DNA of 64,000 nucleotides from Bacillota bacterium (GTDB taxonomy: Bacteria > Bacillota > SHA-98 > UBA4971): assembly GCA_024653485.1 (NCBI GenBank), contig JANLFY010000005.1, positions 62,001 through 126,000 on the forward strand, in the 5' to 3' direction. The stretch's first letter is position 1. Each line of letters opens with the position of its first letter. A program made the translations under genes and the position numbers. Of the stretch, positions 34,304 to 42,658 are shown piece by piece. The notes under the pieces are model-generated. The model ran no database searches, had not been told where the DNA came from, and saw only the letters and a program-made list of their open reading frames with translations.

Positions 34304-34987
34304 CTAACCAAGACTTGCCACGGACCTCGCGGGATCCTCGCCCTTTGCCCTGCTCATCTCCGAGATGATAGCGCGCCGCACCCCCTCAAGGTGCTCCTGA
34401 AGGAGCCTCTGCGCCACAGAGACGTCTCCCTTCCGCATCGCCTCCAGTATGGCGATGTGCTCGTCCAGCGCCTCGTCCACACGCGCGTTGAGATTGCGCA
34501 TGAGGTCCACTAGGGCAAGGATGCGTGCGGACAGGTCACGAAGACGCTTGTTGTTCGCCGCACCGATCATCTCCGTGTGGAACTTCCGATCCAGCTGCTC
34601 GAACATCCTGCGCCGCTCTTCGCCGCGCAGGGACCGGACGGCCCGGGTCTCTTCCAGAAGCAGTTCGATGTCTTGGGGTCGCATCACTCTCATCGCGCGC
34701 CGGAGGGCGTATAGCTCGATCATCTCCCGGATGTCCGCGATCTCCTCCACGTCCTGAGCTGACAGTTCCACCACGTAGTACCCAACGCGCGGAGCGAGCA
34801 TCACCAAGCCCTCCTCGACGAGGGCGTTGAGGGCGTCCCTGACCGGCGTGCGGCTCACGCCGAATCGTTCCGCCAGGGAGTCCACGGCAAGACGGGCGCC
34901 GGGAAGGAGCCGCAGGGAAACAATGTCCTCTCGAAGGATGCCCCGTATTTGCTCAACAAGGCTGGTACTGACTATGCGTTCGTCCAT
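34304..34987 (-). CDS. GntR/FCD family transcriptional regulator of the sugar-acid cluster
   Basis: FadR-subfamily GntR regulator of 227 residues. The winged helix contains SLAERFGVSRTPVRDALNALVEEGLV (residues about 37-62). The C-terminal FCD ligand domain (about 78-215) has metal-site-like residues in EQLDRKFHTEMIGAANNKRL and DEHIAILEAMRKGD. Such proteins usually repress operons for gluconate, galactonate or other hexonates and are released by the acid or its phosphate. It is the first gene of the cluster, immediately upstream of the gluconokinase. Its own promoter overlaps an AATAT-GTGAT-ATATT inverted repeat, so autoregulation is likely. The leader would be only about 11 nt. Confidence 0.9.
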   Translation of the reverse strand: MDERIVSTSLVEQIRGILREDIVSLRLLPGARLAVDSLAERFGVSRTPVRDALNALVEEGLVMLAPRVGYYVVELSAQDVEEIADIREMIELYALRRAMRVMRPQDIELLLEETRAVRSLRGEERRRMFEQLDRKFHTEMIGAANNKRLRDLSARILALVDLMRNLNARVDEALDEHIAILEAMRKGDVSVAQRLLQEHLEGVRRAIISEMSRAKGEDPARSVASLG

Positions 34988-35004
34988 GTTTCACCACCGA
35001 ATAC

Positions 35005-35033
35005 AATATATCACATATTATGCATTGGCTCAA
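35005..35033 (-). promoter_or_regulatory. promoter/operator of the gluconate cluster
   Basis: Minus strand TTGAGC (35028-35033), 17-nt spacer, TATATT (35005-35010). An inverted repeat AATAT-N5-ATATT spans the spacer and -10 (about 35006-35020), suited to a GntR dimer. The expected start site is about 11 nt before the regulator ATG at 34987. Confidence 0.6.
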
Positions 35034-35099
35034 CGCTCTCCCCAAGAATTCTCATGGAAATCGCCTCCCCTCCCACCGCCGCGTCACGCGGCTGGGATG

Positions 35100-35873
35100 T
35101 CAGTCCAAGCCCTTGGCCGCAAGGCGCTCCCTGACCACCCTTTCCAGCTCATCCAAGCCCGCAAGCCCTGCGAACGCAGGCTTTCCGTCAACGTAGAGGT
35201 TCTCCTCCCCAAACCGGAGGGCGTCCTCGCGTGTGTGGACGACATACTCTTCGGTGGTGACCCTGTCAGAAATGGATCTTGCGTGGGCAAGGCGTGTCCG
35301 GTAGTAGCGAGCCATCCACGGGCACCTCGCGTTGAGGACCGCCTCCACCCTCACCTCACTGCCTGAGGACTCCGCTTTCCGCACGACAGGGACGAACGTG
35401 ACCCTAGCGCCTGGGTCGGACGATCGCAGAAGGACGATGCCAGAGCCACCCCACCCAACCACGGCGAAGCCGAACCTCTCGAAGAACCCAGTGGGCATCC
35501 AGTCAGGGTAGGTAAGCACCGCCGTTCCCCGAGCTCTTTCCGAAGCCTTCAGGGCGAGCTCCATGAGGGATCTCGCGATTCCCCGACCTCTCGCCTTCTC
35601 GAGAACCCAAAGGCACCTGATGACCCACAGACCCTCCCCTTCCAGCGGAAGCGGGGCTGCCTCGATGGGCATGACCTCGACACGGCCGACAGGCTCTCCC
35701 TCCAGGAACGCTCCGAACACCCTCGCGCCCATCTCCAAGGCGTGCAGCTGTGCCGCGCGGCTCTCCTGCAGGAGCTTTGAGAGCTCGTCTGCACAGACTC
35801 CCGACGGGACGCACATCTGGTTCAGAGAGTCGATGTCCTCAGCCATGATCTCACCCAGTCTGACGCTCTCCAT
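35100..35873 (-). CDS. GNAT family N-acetyltransferase with C-terminal extension
   Basis: Acetyltransferase (257 residues). The GNAT core occupies about residues 1-150: VFGAFLEGEPVGRVEVMPIE forms beta strands and LWVLEKARGRGIARSLMELALKASERA is the acetyl-CoA pyrophosphate loop (motif A, R-G-x-G-I/A). FFERFGFAVVGWGGSG is motif B. The following 100 residues (VTFVPVVRKAESSGSEVRVEAVLNARCPWMARYY...) resemble the YoaP-type C-terminal domain with a Cys-Pro-Trp, perhaps metal-related. Substrate is unknown. ATG 35873 has AAGGAGG 10 nt upstream; longer frames run into the divergent promoter region. It is isolated between the gluconate promoter and the divergent penicillin-binding protein. Confidence 0.82.
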   Translation of the reverse strand: MESVRLGEIMAEDIDSLNQMCVPSGVCADELSKLLQESRAAQLHALEMGARVFGAFLEGEPVGRVEVMPIEAAPLPLEGEGLWVIRCLWVLEKARGRGIARSLMELALKASERARGTAVLTYPDWMPTGFFERFGFAVVGWGGSGIVLLRSSDPGARVTFVPVVRKAESSGSEVRVEAVLNARCPWMARYYRTRLAHARSISDRVTTEEYVVHTREDALRFGEENLYVDGKPAFAGLAGLDELERVVRERLAAKGLD

Positions 35874-36198
35874 GTACCGCTTACCTCCTTTCCACGCTAC
35901 AGTCCATCCTCCGGTTCCGCTGCGAAGCGGGTCCTCACGGGGCACCTTCCTCACGCGCCTCTTGCGGGAACCGCCGGCGGCCGAGAGGCCTTCCGACGAT
36001 CTGCTATCCGACGCAAACCCGCGCGCGTACGATTCTCCGCGGACGCGCGCAAGTCCTTTCGTCGCCGGGATCGCATGCCGAGTGCTCCGTATCCCGGCGC
36101 GACATAGTGCTGCCGCAGCGGGGAAACCTACACGCGTGAAGTTGGGACTAGGATGTTTCGGGTCCCATGCGAGTCCGCCCGCAAGAGGTGTTCCAACA
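35874..36198. other. divergent intergenic region between GNAT and PBP genes
   Basis: 325 bp with no gene that I can support. It must hold promoters for both directions, but no clear -10/-35 pair stands out. A 9-bp inverted repeat (CGCCGGGAT 36063-36071, ATCCCGGCG 36091-36099) lies about 100-135 nt upstream of the plus-strand start and may be regulatory. Confidence 0.45.
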
Positions 36199-37908
36199 TT
36201 GCCAGGGGAAAGAGCCCAACGCATTCGGCGCGGTCTCCCGCTCGTCCTCCTCGCGAGTTTCACCGTGCTGATGGTGAGGATGGCATTCGTCCAGCTCGTC
36301 ATAGGAGAGGATCTGGCGGAGCTCGGCCGTGACCAGCGAGCAGTGATTCTCGCAAAGGTCCCGGCGCGTGCCCCGATTTACGATCGCAACATGCGCATAC
36401 TCACGGGGGAGTTTGCGAGCAGGGCGGTGGTCGTGTTCCCGGACACAGTCAAAGCACGCGAGGCGGTGGCCCGAATGGTGGCACGTTTTACGGGCGGATC
36501 GTGGGAGGCTGTCCTGTCTCGTCTGGATTCCCCGGCTGCGATCTACACACAGGTGGCTGCGGAGCCCTTGAGAGACGGTCGAACCGATGGAATCGACCAC
36601 GCGACCCTGGACGAGGCGTTCCGCGACCCTGGAGTTGTCATCGTCGAACAGGCCGTGCGCTACCACCCAGACGGCATCGGGGCTCATGTCCTTGGTTACC
36701 TCGACCCTTCAGGCACGCGTGGAATAGCCGGCGTCGAACGCCTCTTGGATCGGTACCTCGCTGGAGGGATCCCCGGCAGGATCGCGGTCTACGCCGACGC
36801 CAAGGGTCGGCCGCTGCGCGGCCTTGGTGTGCGATGGCTACAAGGAGAGTTCGTGGGAGGCGGGGTGCGGCTGACAATAGATCGTGACATCCAAGCCCTC
36901 GTGGAGGAGGTCATGGATGACTCGATCGAGCGGGGAGCGGTCGTGGTGATGGATCCACGGACAGGCGAGGTGCTCGCCATGGCGAGCAGGCCGACCTTTC
37001 GACCTGGCGACATCGCGTCCGCCGTCGGTGACCCTGCGGCACCCCTGTTGAACAGGGCCATAATGGCATATCCACCCGGCTCAGTGTTCAAAGTCGTGGT
37101 GGCCGCGGTCGCCATAGAGACCGGCGCGGCTTCGCTCTACGACACGTTCTACGATCCAGGGTACGTTGACGTCGGAGCCACGCGATTTCGGTGTTACGCG
37201 CACGAGCAGGGCGGCCACGGCATGATCGATCTCTTGGATGCCACCGCATACTCCTGCAACACGGCCTTCATCACCATCGGTCTACGAGTAGGCGCAGCGA
37301 GGCTGCTGGACTTCGCCGAGCAGCTGGGATTGGGCTCGACAACCGGGGTCGCGCTCCCGGGTGAACAGGCCGGCGTCATCCCGGAGGCGCAGTCGCTGTC
37401 GCCTCAAGACGTCGCGAACCTGGCCATAGGCCAAGGACGGCTCAGTATGACTCCGTTGCAGGTCGCCACGGTAATGTCCGTGATCGCCAACGGCGGACTG
37501 CTTCAGCGTCCCAGGCTCGTAAGGGAGGTGCTGCCCGGCAAAGCGCCCGACCGCCGTGCCTCCGGCCTTGTCGTGGAGCCCGCCGAGCCGGTGAGGGTGT
37601 TCTCTGAGGATACATGCCGACAGGTGGCCTCGATGCTCGAGGCCGTGACCAGACGGGGCACGGGGACCGCAGCGTGGGTGGAGGAGGGTGGTTCCGCCGG
37701 AAAGACCGGATCCGCGGAGACCGAGAAGGAGGACAGGACTGACTCGCCTACGTCCCACGCCTGGTTCGCGGGGTTCGCCCCTCTCTCGGAGCCAAGGCTC
37801 GTTATCGTGGTTTTCGTCGAAGAGGGCATGTCCGGCGGCAAGGCCGCGGCGCCCGTGTTCGCGCGCATCGCCCGCCGCGCTCTCGAGATCTATCGTCCCT
37901 CGGAATGA
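36199..37908 (+). CDS. penicillin-binding protein, class B transpeptidase
   Basis: Peptidoglycan D,D-transpeptidase, the only plus-strand gene here. One N-terminal membrane anchor (GLPLVLLASFTVLMVRMAFVQLVIG) is followed by a class B dimerisation domain (RAPIYDRNMRIL, then YLDPSGTRGIAGVERLLDRYL). The transpeptidase domain has SxxK in YPPGSVFKV, SxN in YSCNTAF and KTG in GKTGSAET. At 569 residues it is close to SpoVD/FtsI or PbpA-like proteins but lacks PASTA domains. The start is TTG 36199, with AGAGGTG 8 nt upstream; GTG 36136 is an alternative, and frames further upstream are not conserved. It converges on mltG, so its 3' end faces a lytic transglycosylase gene. A role in septum or spore cortex synthesis is possible but not shown. 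Confidence 0.9.
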   Translation: MPGERAQRIRRGLPLVLLASFTVLMVRMAFVQLVIGEDLAELGRDQRAVILAKVPARAPIYDRNMRILTGEFASRAVVVFPDTVKAREAVARMVARFTGGSWEAVLSRLDSPAAIYTQVAAEPLRDGRTDGIDHATLDEAFRDPGVVIVEQAVRYHPDGIGAHVLGYLDPSGTRGIAGVERLLDRYLAGGIPGRIAVYADAKGRPLRGLGVRWLQGEFVGGGVRLTIDRDIQALVEEVMDDSIERGAVVVMDPRTGEVLAMASRPTFRPGDIASAVGDPAAPLLNRAIMAYPPGSVFKVVVAAVAIETGAASLYDTFYDPGYVDVGATRFRCYAHEQGGHGMIDLLDATAYSCNTAFITIGLRVGAARLLDFAEQLGLGSTTGVALPGEQAGVIPEAQSLSPQDVANLAIGQGRLSMTPLQVATVMSVIANGGLLQRPRLVREVLPGKAPDRRASGLVVEPAEPVRVFSEDTCRQVASMLEAVTRRGTGTAAWVEEGGSAGKTGSAETEKEDRTDSPTSHAWFAGFAPLSEPRLVIVVFVEEGMSGGKAAAPVFARIARRALEIYRPSE

Positions 37909-38028
37909 CTCCAAGTGCGTCGGCGACAGGCGCTGGGCAGTCAGCGTCGCTCACTCACGTCACCTAAGGCCGGCCCCTGCGGGCGCGTCGGAAGGCGTGC
38001 GTGAGCTTGACGCCTACCGAGCACACGC

Positions 38029-39252
38029 TCAGTCTGCCGCCCGTTGCCTGAGAAGGCTGAGGGCCCGCTGATGCTCGCGGAAGGTGCGGCTGAAGACATG
38101 TCCGCCGTTGTCGTCTGCGGCGAAATAGAGGTACTCCACGTCTGCGGGGTGAAGGGCCGCACGAATCGACGACAGACCCGGCGACGATATGGGGCCGGGA
38201 GGCAAGCCAGGCACTATGTAAGTGTTGTACGGCGAGTCCACCTTGAGATCATCGAAGGTGAGGCGCTCCTTCCACGTCCCCAGGGCATACTGAACCGTGG
38301 CGCACGATTGGAGTGGCATGTGCCTTCGCAGTCTGTTATAGAACACCGCAGCCACGACAGGCCTGTCCTCGGGGAGTCGAGCTTCCCTCTCTACCATGGA
38401 GGCTATGGTCAGCACCCCATGGAGGCCGAGACCCCTCGCGGCCTCGGCCGCGTCGTCCGTGGCGTACTCCGGAAGCACCACCTCGGCGAAACGACATACC
38501 ATGGCCGCGATGATGGCCTCCTCGGGGACTCCAAGCTCGACCTCGTAAGTGTCAGGGAAGAGATAGCCTTCCAGGTTCCCAGATAGCTCCATGCTGCCGG
38601 CATCCACCCGGAAGCCTTCCACTTGACCCGTGGCGAGGGCAAGGAACCTCGCCCGCGAGACGAGCGACTTCCTTTGGAGCAAGCTCGCAATCTCAGTGAG
38701 GCGATACCCTTCGGGGATCGTGAACCTCACTCGCTCCACGCGGCCTTCCGCAAGGGCCTCCAGGATCCCTAAGGTCCCCATCCTCGAGCTCAGACTGTAA
38801 GTCCCCGCTTTGAGCCCATCCTGGACACCGGAGAGCCGCGCAGCGGCCCGAAACGCGAATTCCGATCGGATCAGCCCTTCCCTTGCGAGCAGCTTCGCGA
38901 TGTCTGAAGACGTCAGCCCTCTCTCGACCCGTACAGTCACCATCTTCCCTGAACCGAAAGGAAGGACAAGAAAAGCGGCCCACGTAAGGCAAAGCACGGC
39001 GAGGGCCATCACCGTCGCCGCCGCATACCACGCTCGCACCCCGGGTTTCGCCCGAGTCCCGGGGCCGGTCCCGGGAACGGCGCATGATGCGCCGGCGACG
39101 ACGGCGTCCTCAGCGCCATCGTCCGTCGTTCGGACCTCAGTACCGGCCGCTTGGTGCTTCCTCGTCCTCCCCGCCGCGTCGGCGTTCCTCCTACCGAGAG
39201 GAGCGAACCAGCCTCCCGGCTTGCCTTGCCCTCCTCGGATGCCGCCTCTCAC
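38029..39252 (-). CDS. mltG: endolytic murein transglycosylase MltG
   Basis: Membrane-bound lytic transglycosylase that cuts nascent glycan strands and sets their length. A long, low-complexity cytosolic N-terminus (about 70 residues) precedes one membrane helix (AAATVMALAVLCLTWAAFLVL). A LysM-like subdomain follows (VTVRVERGLTSSDIAKLLAREGLI) and then the YceG catalytic domain. Conserved features are LEGYLFPDTYEV, the catalytic Glu in ASMVEREA, FYNRLRRHMPLQSCATVQYAL and SPYNTYIVPGLPPGPISSPGL. Length is 407. The GTG 39252 start has AGGAA upstream but could be further in. It ends the ruvX-DUF1292-mltG series common in Firmicutes and faces the PBP gene. Confidence 0.93.
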   Translation of the reverse strand: MRGGIRGGQGKPGGWFAPLGRRNADAAGRTRKHQAAGTEVRTTDDGAEDAVVAGASCAVPGTGPGTRAKPGVRAWYAAATVMALAVLCLTWAAFLVLPFGSGKMVTVRVERGLTSSDIAKLLAREGLIRSEFAFRAAARLSGVQDGLKAGTYSLSSRMGTLGILEALAEGRVERVRFTIPEGYRLTEIASLLQRKSLVSRARFLALATGQVEGFRVDAGSMELSGNLEGYLFPDTYEVELGVPEEAIIAAMVCRFAEVVLPEYATDDAAEAARGLGLHGVLTIASMVEREARLPEDRPVVAAVFYNRLRRHMPLQSCATVQYALGTWKERLTFDDLKVDSPYNTYIVPGLPPGPISSPGLSSIRAALHPADVEYLYFAADDNGGHVFSRTFREHQRALSLLRQRAAD

Positions 39253-39283
39253 ACGATCACGTTCCTGACGCTAGTCCGCGTTC

Positions 39284-39679
39284 TCAGTCCCTGTCTTCGT
39301 CCTCGTTCTCGTCGTCCTCAGAATCCAAGGCGTCATCTTCGTCTTCGTCCAGGTCCGAGTCATCCTCGTCTTCCTCTTCGAATTCGTCCTCGTCCTCACC
39401 CTCGTCGCAGGCTTCCTCCAAGTCCGCGCAGAGGGCTCCCGTCACTTTCTCGTATTCGTCGTCGTCCAGATCGACCAGGACCTCCTCGCCGTCCTCATCC
39501 GTCTCGACACGGAAGATGCACGCCTCGACCTCTTCGTCCTCCCGCGCCTCGCTGTCCGCGTCCGCGGGCACCAGAACTACGTAGGTATTCCCCTCAAACT
39601 CCATGACGTCTTCCACTGCGAAGGTCTCTTCCTCGCCATCCTCGTATACAAGGGTTACGACATCGTCGATCTCTGGCAC
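39284..39679 (-). CDS. DUF1292 family protein with long acidic tail
   Basis: Small protein of the DUF1292 (YrzB) family, function unknown. The family core runs over about residues 1-85: EIDDVVTLVYEDGEEETFAVEDVMEFEGNTYVVLVPAD and a second ACIFRVETDEDGEEVLVDLDDDEYEKV element. The last 48 residues are almost entirely Asp and Glu, much longer than usual for this family and likely disordered. I chose GTG 39679 since GAGAGGTG precedes it; ATG 39715 would add 12 residues. It lies between ruvX and mltG, its standard position in Firmicutes. The acidic tail suggests interaction with basic partners such as ribosomal or nucleoid components; this is only a guess. Confidence 0.85.
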   Translation of the reverse strand: MPEIDDVVTLVYEDGEEETFAVEDVMEFEGNTYVVLVPADADSEAREDEEVEACIFRVETDEDGEEVLVDLDDDEYEKVTGALCADLEEACDEGEDEDEFEEEDEDDSDLDEDEDDALDSEDDENEDEDRD

Positions 39680-39783
39680 TTGGGCCACCTCTCTTTCACA
39701 TCCGAGTGTATCCATCTTGGGTCGTCGGGTCAATGCCCACCTTGGTCGCTGTCAGCCGCTATGCTCCCCACTGAGGCTGGCTT

Positions 39784-40329
39784 TCATTCCTCCCCCGCCC
39801 CCGGCCCTTCGGCCCCACCATCACGCTTTCCTTCGCCGGAAATGCCATGAACGCACGACCCCTGGCTCGCGCGTGTCTCTTCGTCGCCCGCACCGTCTTC
39901 ACCGTCTTCTCCGACAGCCTCTCGGCTGTTGTCGAGATAGCCCTGGAGGATTACTGCGGCCGCGACCGAGTCCACGAGGCCCTTGCGGCGGCGCCTCGAG
40001 ACGTCCGCCTCGATCAGGGCACGTTCAGCCGAAACAGTGGAAAGCCTCTCATCCCAGAAAACCACCGGCACCCCGGTGCAAGCCCCTAGGGCTTGCGCCA
40101 AACGTTTCGCTCGAGCGGCGCTTTCTCCGAGAGAGCCGTCCATGTTCTTCGGCAAGCCCACCACTACCTTGCCAACCTCGTTGGCACGCATTATCGATGA
40201 CAGGTGCTCCACGTCCTCGCCGAGCGACCTCCTCCGGACCACCCCTGCAGGCTGCGCGACGACCGCCATCGGGTCTGAGAGGGCGATGCCGATGGTTCTC
40301 GTGCCGACATCAAGACACATGATCCTCAA
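39784..40329 (-). CDS. ruvX: RuvX/YqgF Holliday junction resolvase-like nuclease
   Basis: RNase H-fold protein YqgF/RuvX, implicated in Holliday junction resolution and pre-16S rRNA 5' processing. The first catalytic Asp is in IMCLDVGTRTIGIALSD, the Glu in VVFWDERLSTVSAERAL and the last Asp in KGLVDSVAAAVILQGYL. The core is complete by residue 140. The remaining 40 residues are a low-complexity Gly/Glu/Asp tail absent from most homologues, whose coding sequence runs up to DUF1292. ATG 40329 starts 7 nt after the aldo/keto reductase stop. The neighbours ireB, DUF1292 and mltG are the usual ones. Confidence 0.93.
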   Translation of the reverse strand: MRIMCLDVGTRTIGIALSDPMAVVAQPAGVVRRRSLGEDVEHLSSIMRANEVGKVVVGLPKNMDGSLGESAARAKRLAQALGACTGVPVVFWDERLSTVSAERALIEADVSRRRRKGLVDSVAAAVILQGYLDNSREAVGEDGEDGAGDEETRASQGSCVHGISGEGKRDGGAEGPGAGEE

Positions 40330-40335
40330 AGCACG

Positions 40336-41307
40336 CTAGACCACCTTCATGCAGAACTCAGGACACGCCACCTGGCAATAACCGCAGAGCACGCACCGCG
40401 TCGTGTCCACCACGGCCCGCCCCGAACCACGCGATATAGTGAGCGCCCCGTGCGTGCACCTGGCGACGCATGTTCCGCAGCCGGTGCACCACGGCTCAAT
40501 GATGAGCGCCTTGTTCTGGCGTGTGCGAGAGCGGAGCGCGTCGTCGGGGGTTCGACCCTCGAAGATGGCGAGGTCCATGCATAGCTCATCGAGGGTCTTC
40601 ACTCCGACGGCTACCGAATCGACGAAGGGCAAGGCCAGCGTCCATGCGAGCGAGCCCTCCACGTCGCCGAGCAGGGCGCCGCCGCCCAACGCTTTCATGG
40701 AGTAGATGCCTTTCCCGGCAAAGCGCGCCTCCCGCACCGCCTCCAGCATGTCGGAGACCGTCCCATCGGCTATACCGATTCCCGACCTGTTCAGAAGGGG
40801 ATGTATCACGTCTATTTCAGGCATCAAGGTCGCGGCTCTCACACAAGCCACATGATGGGTTGACACACCGATCGCCCGCACCTGCCCGGCCTGTCGCGCA
40901 CGAACCAAGTACCGCAGGGCTTCTTGGTGCCCTTTCAAGGTGAGCGCCGACTCCTGCTCGTGAAGAAGAAAGATGTCTATGTGGTCTAAGCCCATGGACC
41001 GGAGCGCCCGCTCCACCGCCAGCCTCATCCCGTCATAAGTATAGTCGTAGGACTTGGAAGCGACCACGATTCGTTCCCGGTCGGAGGCCGACAGCCCGTC
41101 GTCTCCTGCGATCGCCTCACGGACATATTCGTATGTACCGTATAATTCGGCTGTGTCGATGAAATTGACCCCGGCTTCCACCGCCGCACGTATGAGCGAT
41201 GCCCCCTGTTTCAAAGGCAACTTCGCCTGCAACGGCCCCATGGTCAAGGTGCCCAAGCACAACCTCGAGACGTGAAGTCCTGTGCTCCCGAGCGGTCTAC
41301 GTTCCAT
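40336..41307 (-). CDS. aldo/keto reductase fused to a 2[4Fe-4S] ferredoxin domain
   Basis: Oxidoreductase of the AKR superfamily, 323 residues. The TIM-barrel part has the tetrad residues Asp and Tyr in NFIDTAELYG, Lys in VVASKSYDY and His in IFLLHEQES. The C-terminal 55 residues form a bacterial ferredoxin domain with two Cys motifs (C-TGC-GTC-VARC and C-VLC-GYC-QVAC), consistent with two 4Fe-4S clusters. Such AKR-ferredoxin fusions are frequent in anaerobes, with unknown substrates; electrons may pass between NAD(P)H and ferredoxin partners. ATG 41307 precedes the conserved MERRPLGSTGLHVSRL start. It interrupts the ireB-ruvX gene order, so it may be a lineage-specific insertion. Confidence 0.87.
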   Translation of the reverse strand: MERRPLGSTGLHVSRLCLGTLTMGPLQAKLPLKQGASLIRAAVEAGVNFIDTAELYGTYEYVREAIAGDDGLSASDRERIVVASKSYDYTYDGMRLAVERALRSMGLDHIDIFLLHEQESALTLKGHQEALRYLVRARQAGQVRAIGVSTHHVACVRAATLMPEIDVIHPLLNRSGIGIADGTVSDMLEAVREARFAGKGIYSMKALGGGALLGDVEGSLAWTLALPFVDSVAVGVKTLDELCMDLAIFEGRTPDDALRSRTRQNKALIIEPWCTGCGTCVARCTHGALTISRGSGRAVVDTTRCVLCGYCQVACPEFCMKVV

Positions 41308-41369
41308 GATCCGCGCTTCCGATCCCTCTCCGACCCTGATATCGCCCGACTTGACGATATGTGGCGGCT

Positions 41370-42656
41370 CTAGAGGCTCTTCGCCTCCGGCCGGCGCACG
41401 ACCACCCGTATCCACAAGGGGAAGCGTGGTAAGCGTCCTGCGACGCCCCCAGCGGGCTGTATTGAGAACCCGGCTTCCCCATGCCGCTCCGAAAGCAAGG
41501 ACTCGGCCTCACTGATGCTCATACCCGCGAGCTCCATCGCTAACTTGTCTACATCGACGCCTTCGGCGACAAGCGCGCGAGCGGCGGCTCGGATGACAGC
41601 GGTCTCGTCATCTACCCTCTTCACCTTACCCAGCCTCACCTCCACTTCAGGCGAGACCACACGAGCCTTGCCATCATCGAGCCCCAAACAGAATAGACCT
41701 CTCGCCACCCTCAACACGTCCTCTTCTCTCACGGCAAGCGCTTTGGCGTGGGTCCGGCAAGACGCGCGAAGCTGCGTGGACGGAGTAAGAGGAGCCTGGC
41801 TGAAAACCGGCTCCCCCAGTTCCGTGACGAGCGTCTCCCCAAGAACTCGAAAGCCCGCCGGCGCTCCTTCGACAAGCCTCGAGACGGCTGTCTTGGCAGC
41901 TTCCGCCGCGAGCCTCTTCCTGGCAGTCATGAGGTCGAGCGCGGACACCGCCGGTGTCACCGCATCCTCGCCACCCACAGTTGGCTCAGGATTCATCACT
42001 TTGAGGTGGGGCTTTGCCCCGTCCACCACCACCGTGATGCGCCCCGCCGCTACGTTCCCGTGCATCCCAGGCTCCTTCGCCTCCACGCTCGTCTTCGCCA
42101 TCCCAGGATCAGCGTCAACGGTCACGCCCATGTAATGCCTCACGACGGACGCAGGAACGACTATGTCGGCCAGAGTGCGGAACCTCACGCCCGCCGCTGT
42201 GGCCACCACGGTGTCCCGAGGAACGCTCACGGGCCTCGGCGCATCGTTGATGAAAACCACGACCCCGCGCGCTTTCGTTGCTCCCGATCGGACCAATCCT
42301 GAAGCAGGCACCGTTGCTGATACCGTGAAAGAGGCCTGTACGACACGGGCCGGCACACAAGCGCCCTCAACGTCGATCTCGGTTGCGGCCATCGACGCCC
42401 TTATCTCGAACTCGCGGCGCACCTCCGATTCAGGTGCGGAGATCGCCACGGTTGCTCTCGGCCAAAGCATATACAGCGTCGCAAAGACGGACAAGGCGGT
42501 CAGGCCGACGACCGAGGCAAAACCTCTCCCCAGCCCCACCTGCGTCGGCAACCTACCGCCCGACCTCCCGAACCGGCCCGCCTTTCCGCGACTGCGTCGA
42601 GGCGTCTCCCGTGCGTCCCTGGTCCCCGTTTCGAAAGCCTCAGCCGACCTTGTCAC
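41370..42656 (-). CDS. membrane-anchored baseplate J-like domain protein
   Basis: A 428-residue protein with a basic cytosolic N-terminus (RRSRGKAGRFGRSGGR), one membrane helix (GFASVVGLTALSVFATLYMLW) and a long extracytoplasmic part. The part around residues 130-230 (GVVVFINDAPRPVSVPRDTVVATAAGVRFRT ... VTVDADPGMAKTSVEAKEPGMHGNVAAGRI) has the pattern of the phage baseplate J/gp47 domain, including the VPAGT-like and G-x-x-GNV segments. No other phage genes are nearby, so this is a chromosomal Firmicutes family, often next to ireB or ruvX, rather than prophage debris. The GTG 42656 start follows the ireB stop by 2 nt. Function is unknown; the location suggests an envelope role. Confidence 0.7.
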   Translation of the reverse strand: MTRSAEAFETGTRDARETPRRSRGKAGRFGRSGGRLPTQVGLGRGFASVVGLTALSVFATLYMLWPRATVAISAPESEVRREFEIRASMAATEIDVEGACVPARVVQASFTVSATVPASGLVRSGATKARGVVVFINDAPRPVSVPRDTVVATAAGVRFRTLADIVVPASVVRHYMGVTVDADPGMAKTSVEAKEPGMHGNVAAGRITVVVDGAKPHLKVMNPEPTVGGEDAVTPAVSALDLMTARKRLAAEAAKTAVSRLVEGAPAGFRVLGETLVTELGEPVFSQAPLTPSTQLRASCRTHAKALAVREEDVLRVARGLFCLGLDDGKARVVSPEVEVRLGKVKRVDDETAVIRAAARALVAEGVDVDKLAMELAGMSISEAESLLSERHGEAGFSIQPAGGVAGRLPRFPLWIRVVVRRPEAKSL

Positions 42657-42658
42657 GC

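Noticed and set aside
35563-36135. Long N-terminal extension of the plus-strand PBP
   Set aside because: It overlaps the GNAT gene on the other strand, is Arg/Ser/Pro-rich and unlike any PBP N-terminus.
41370-42656. Prophage remnant suggested by the baseplate-J-like domain
   Set aside because: No other phage genes, attachment sites or repeats are near; flanking genes keep the normal ireB-ruvX setting.
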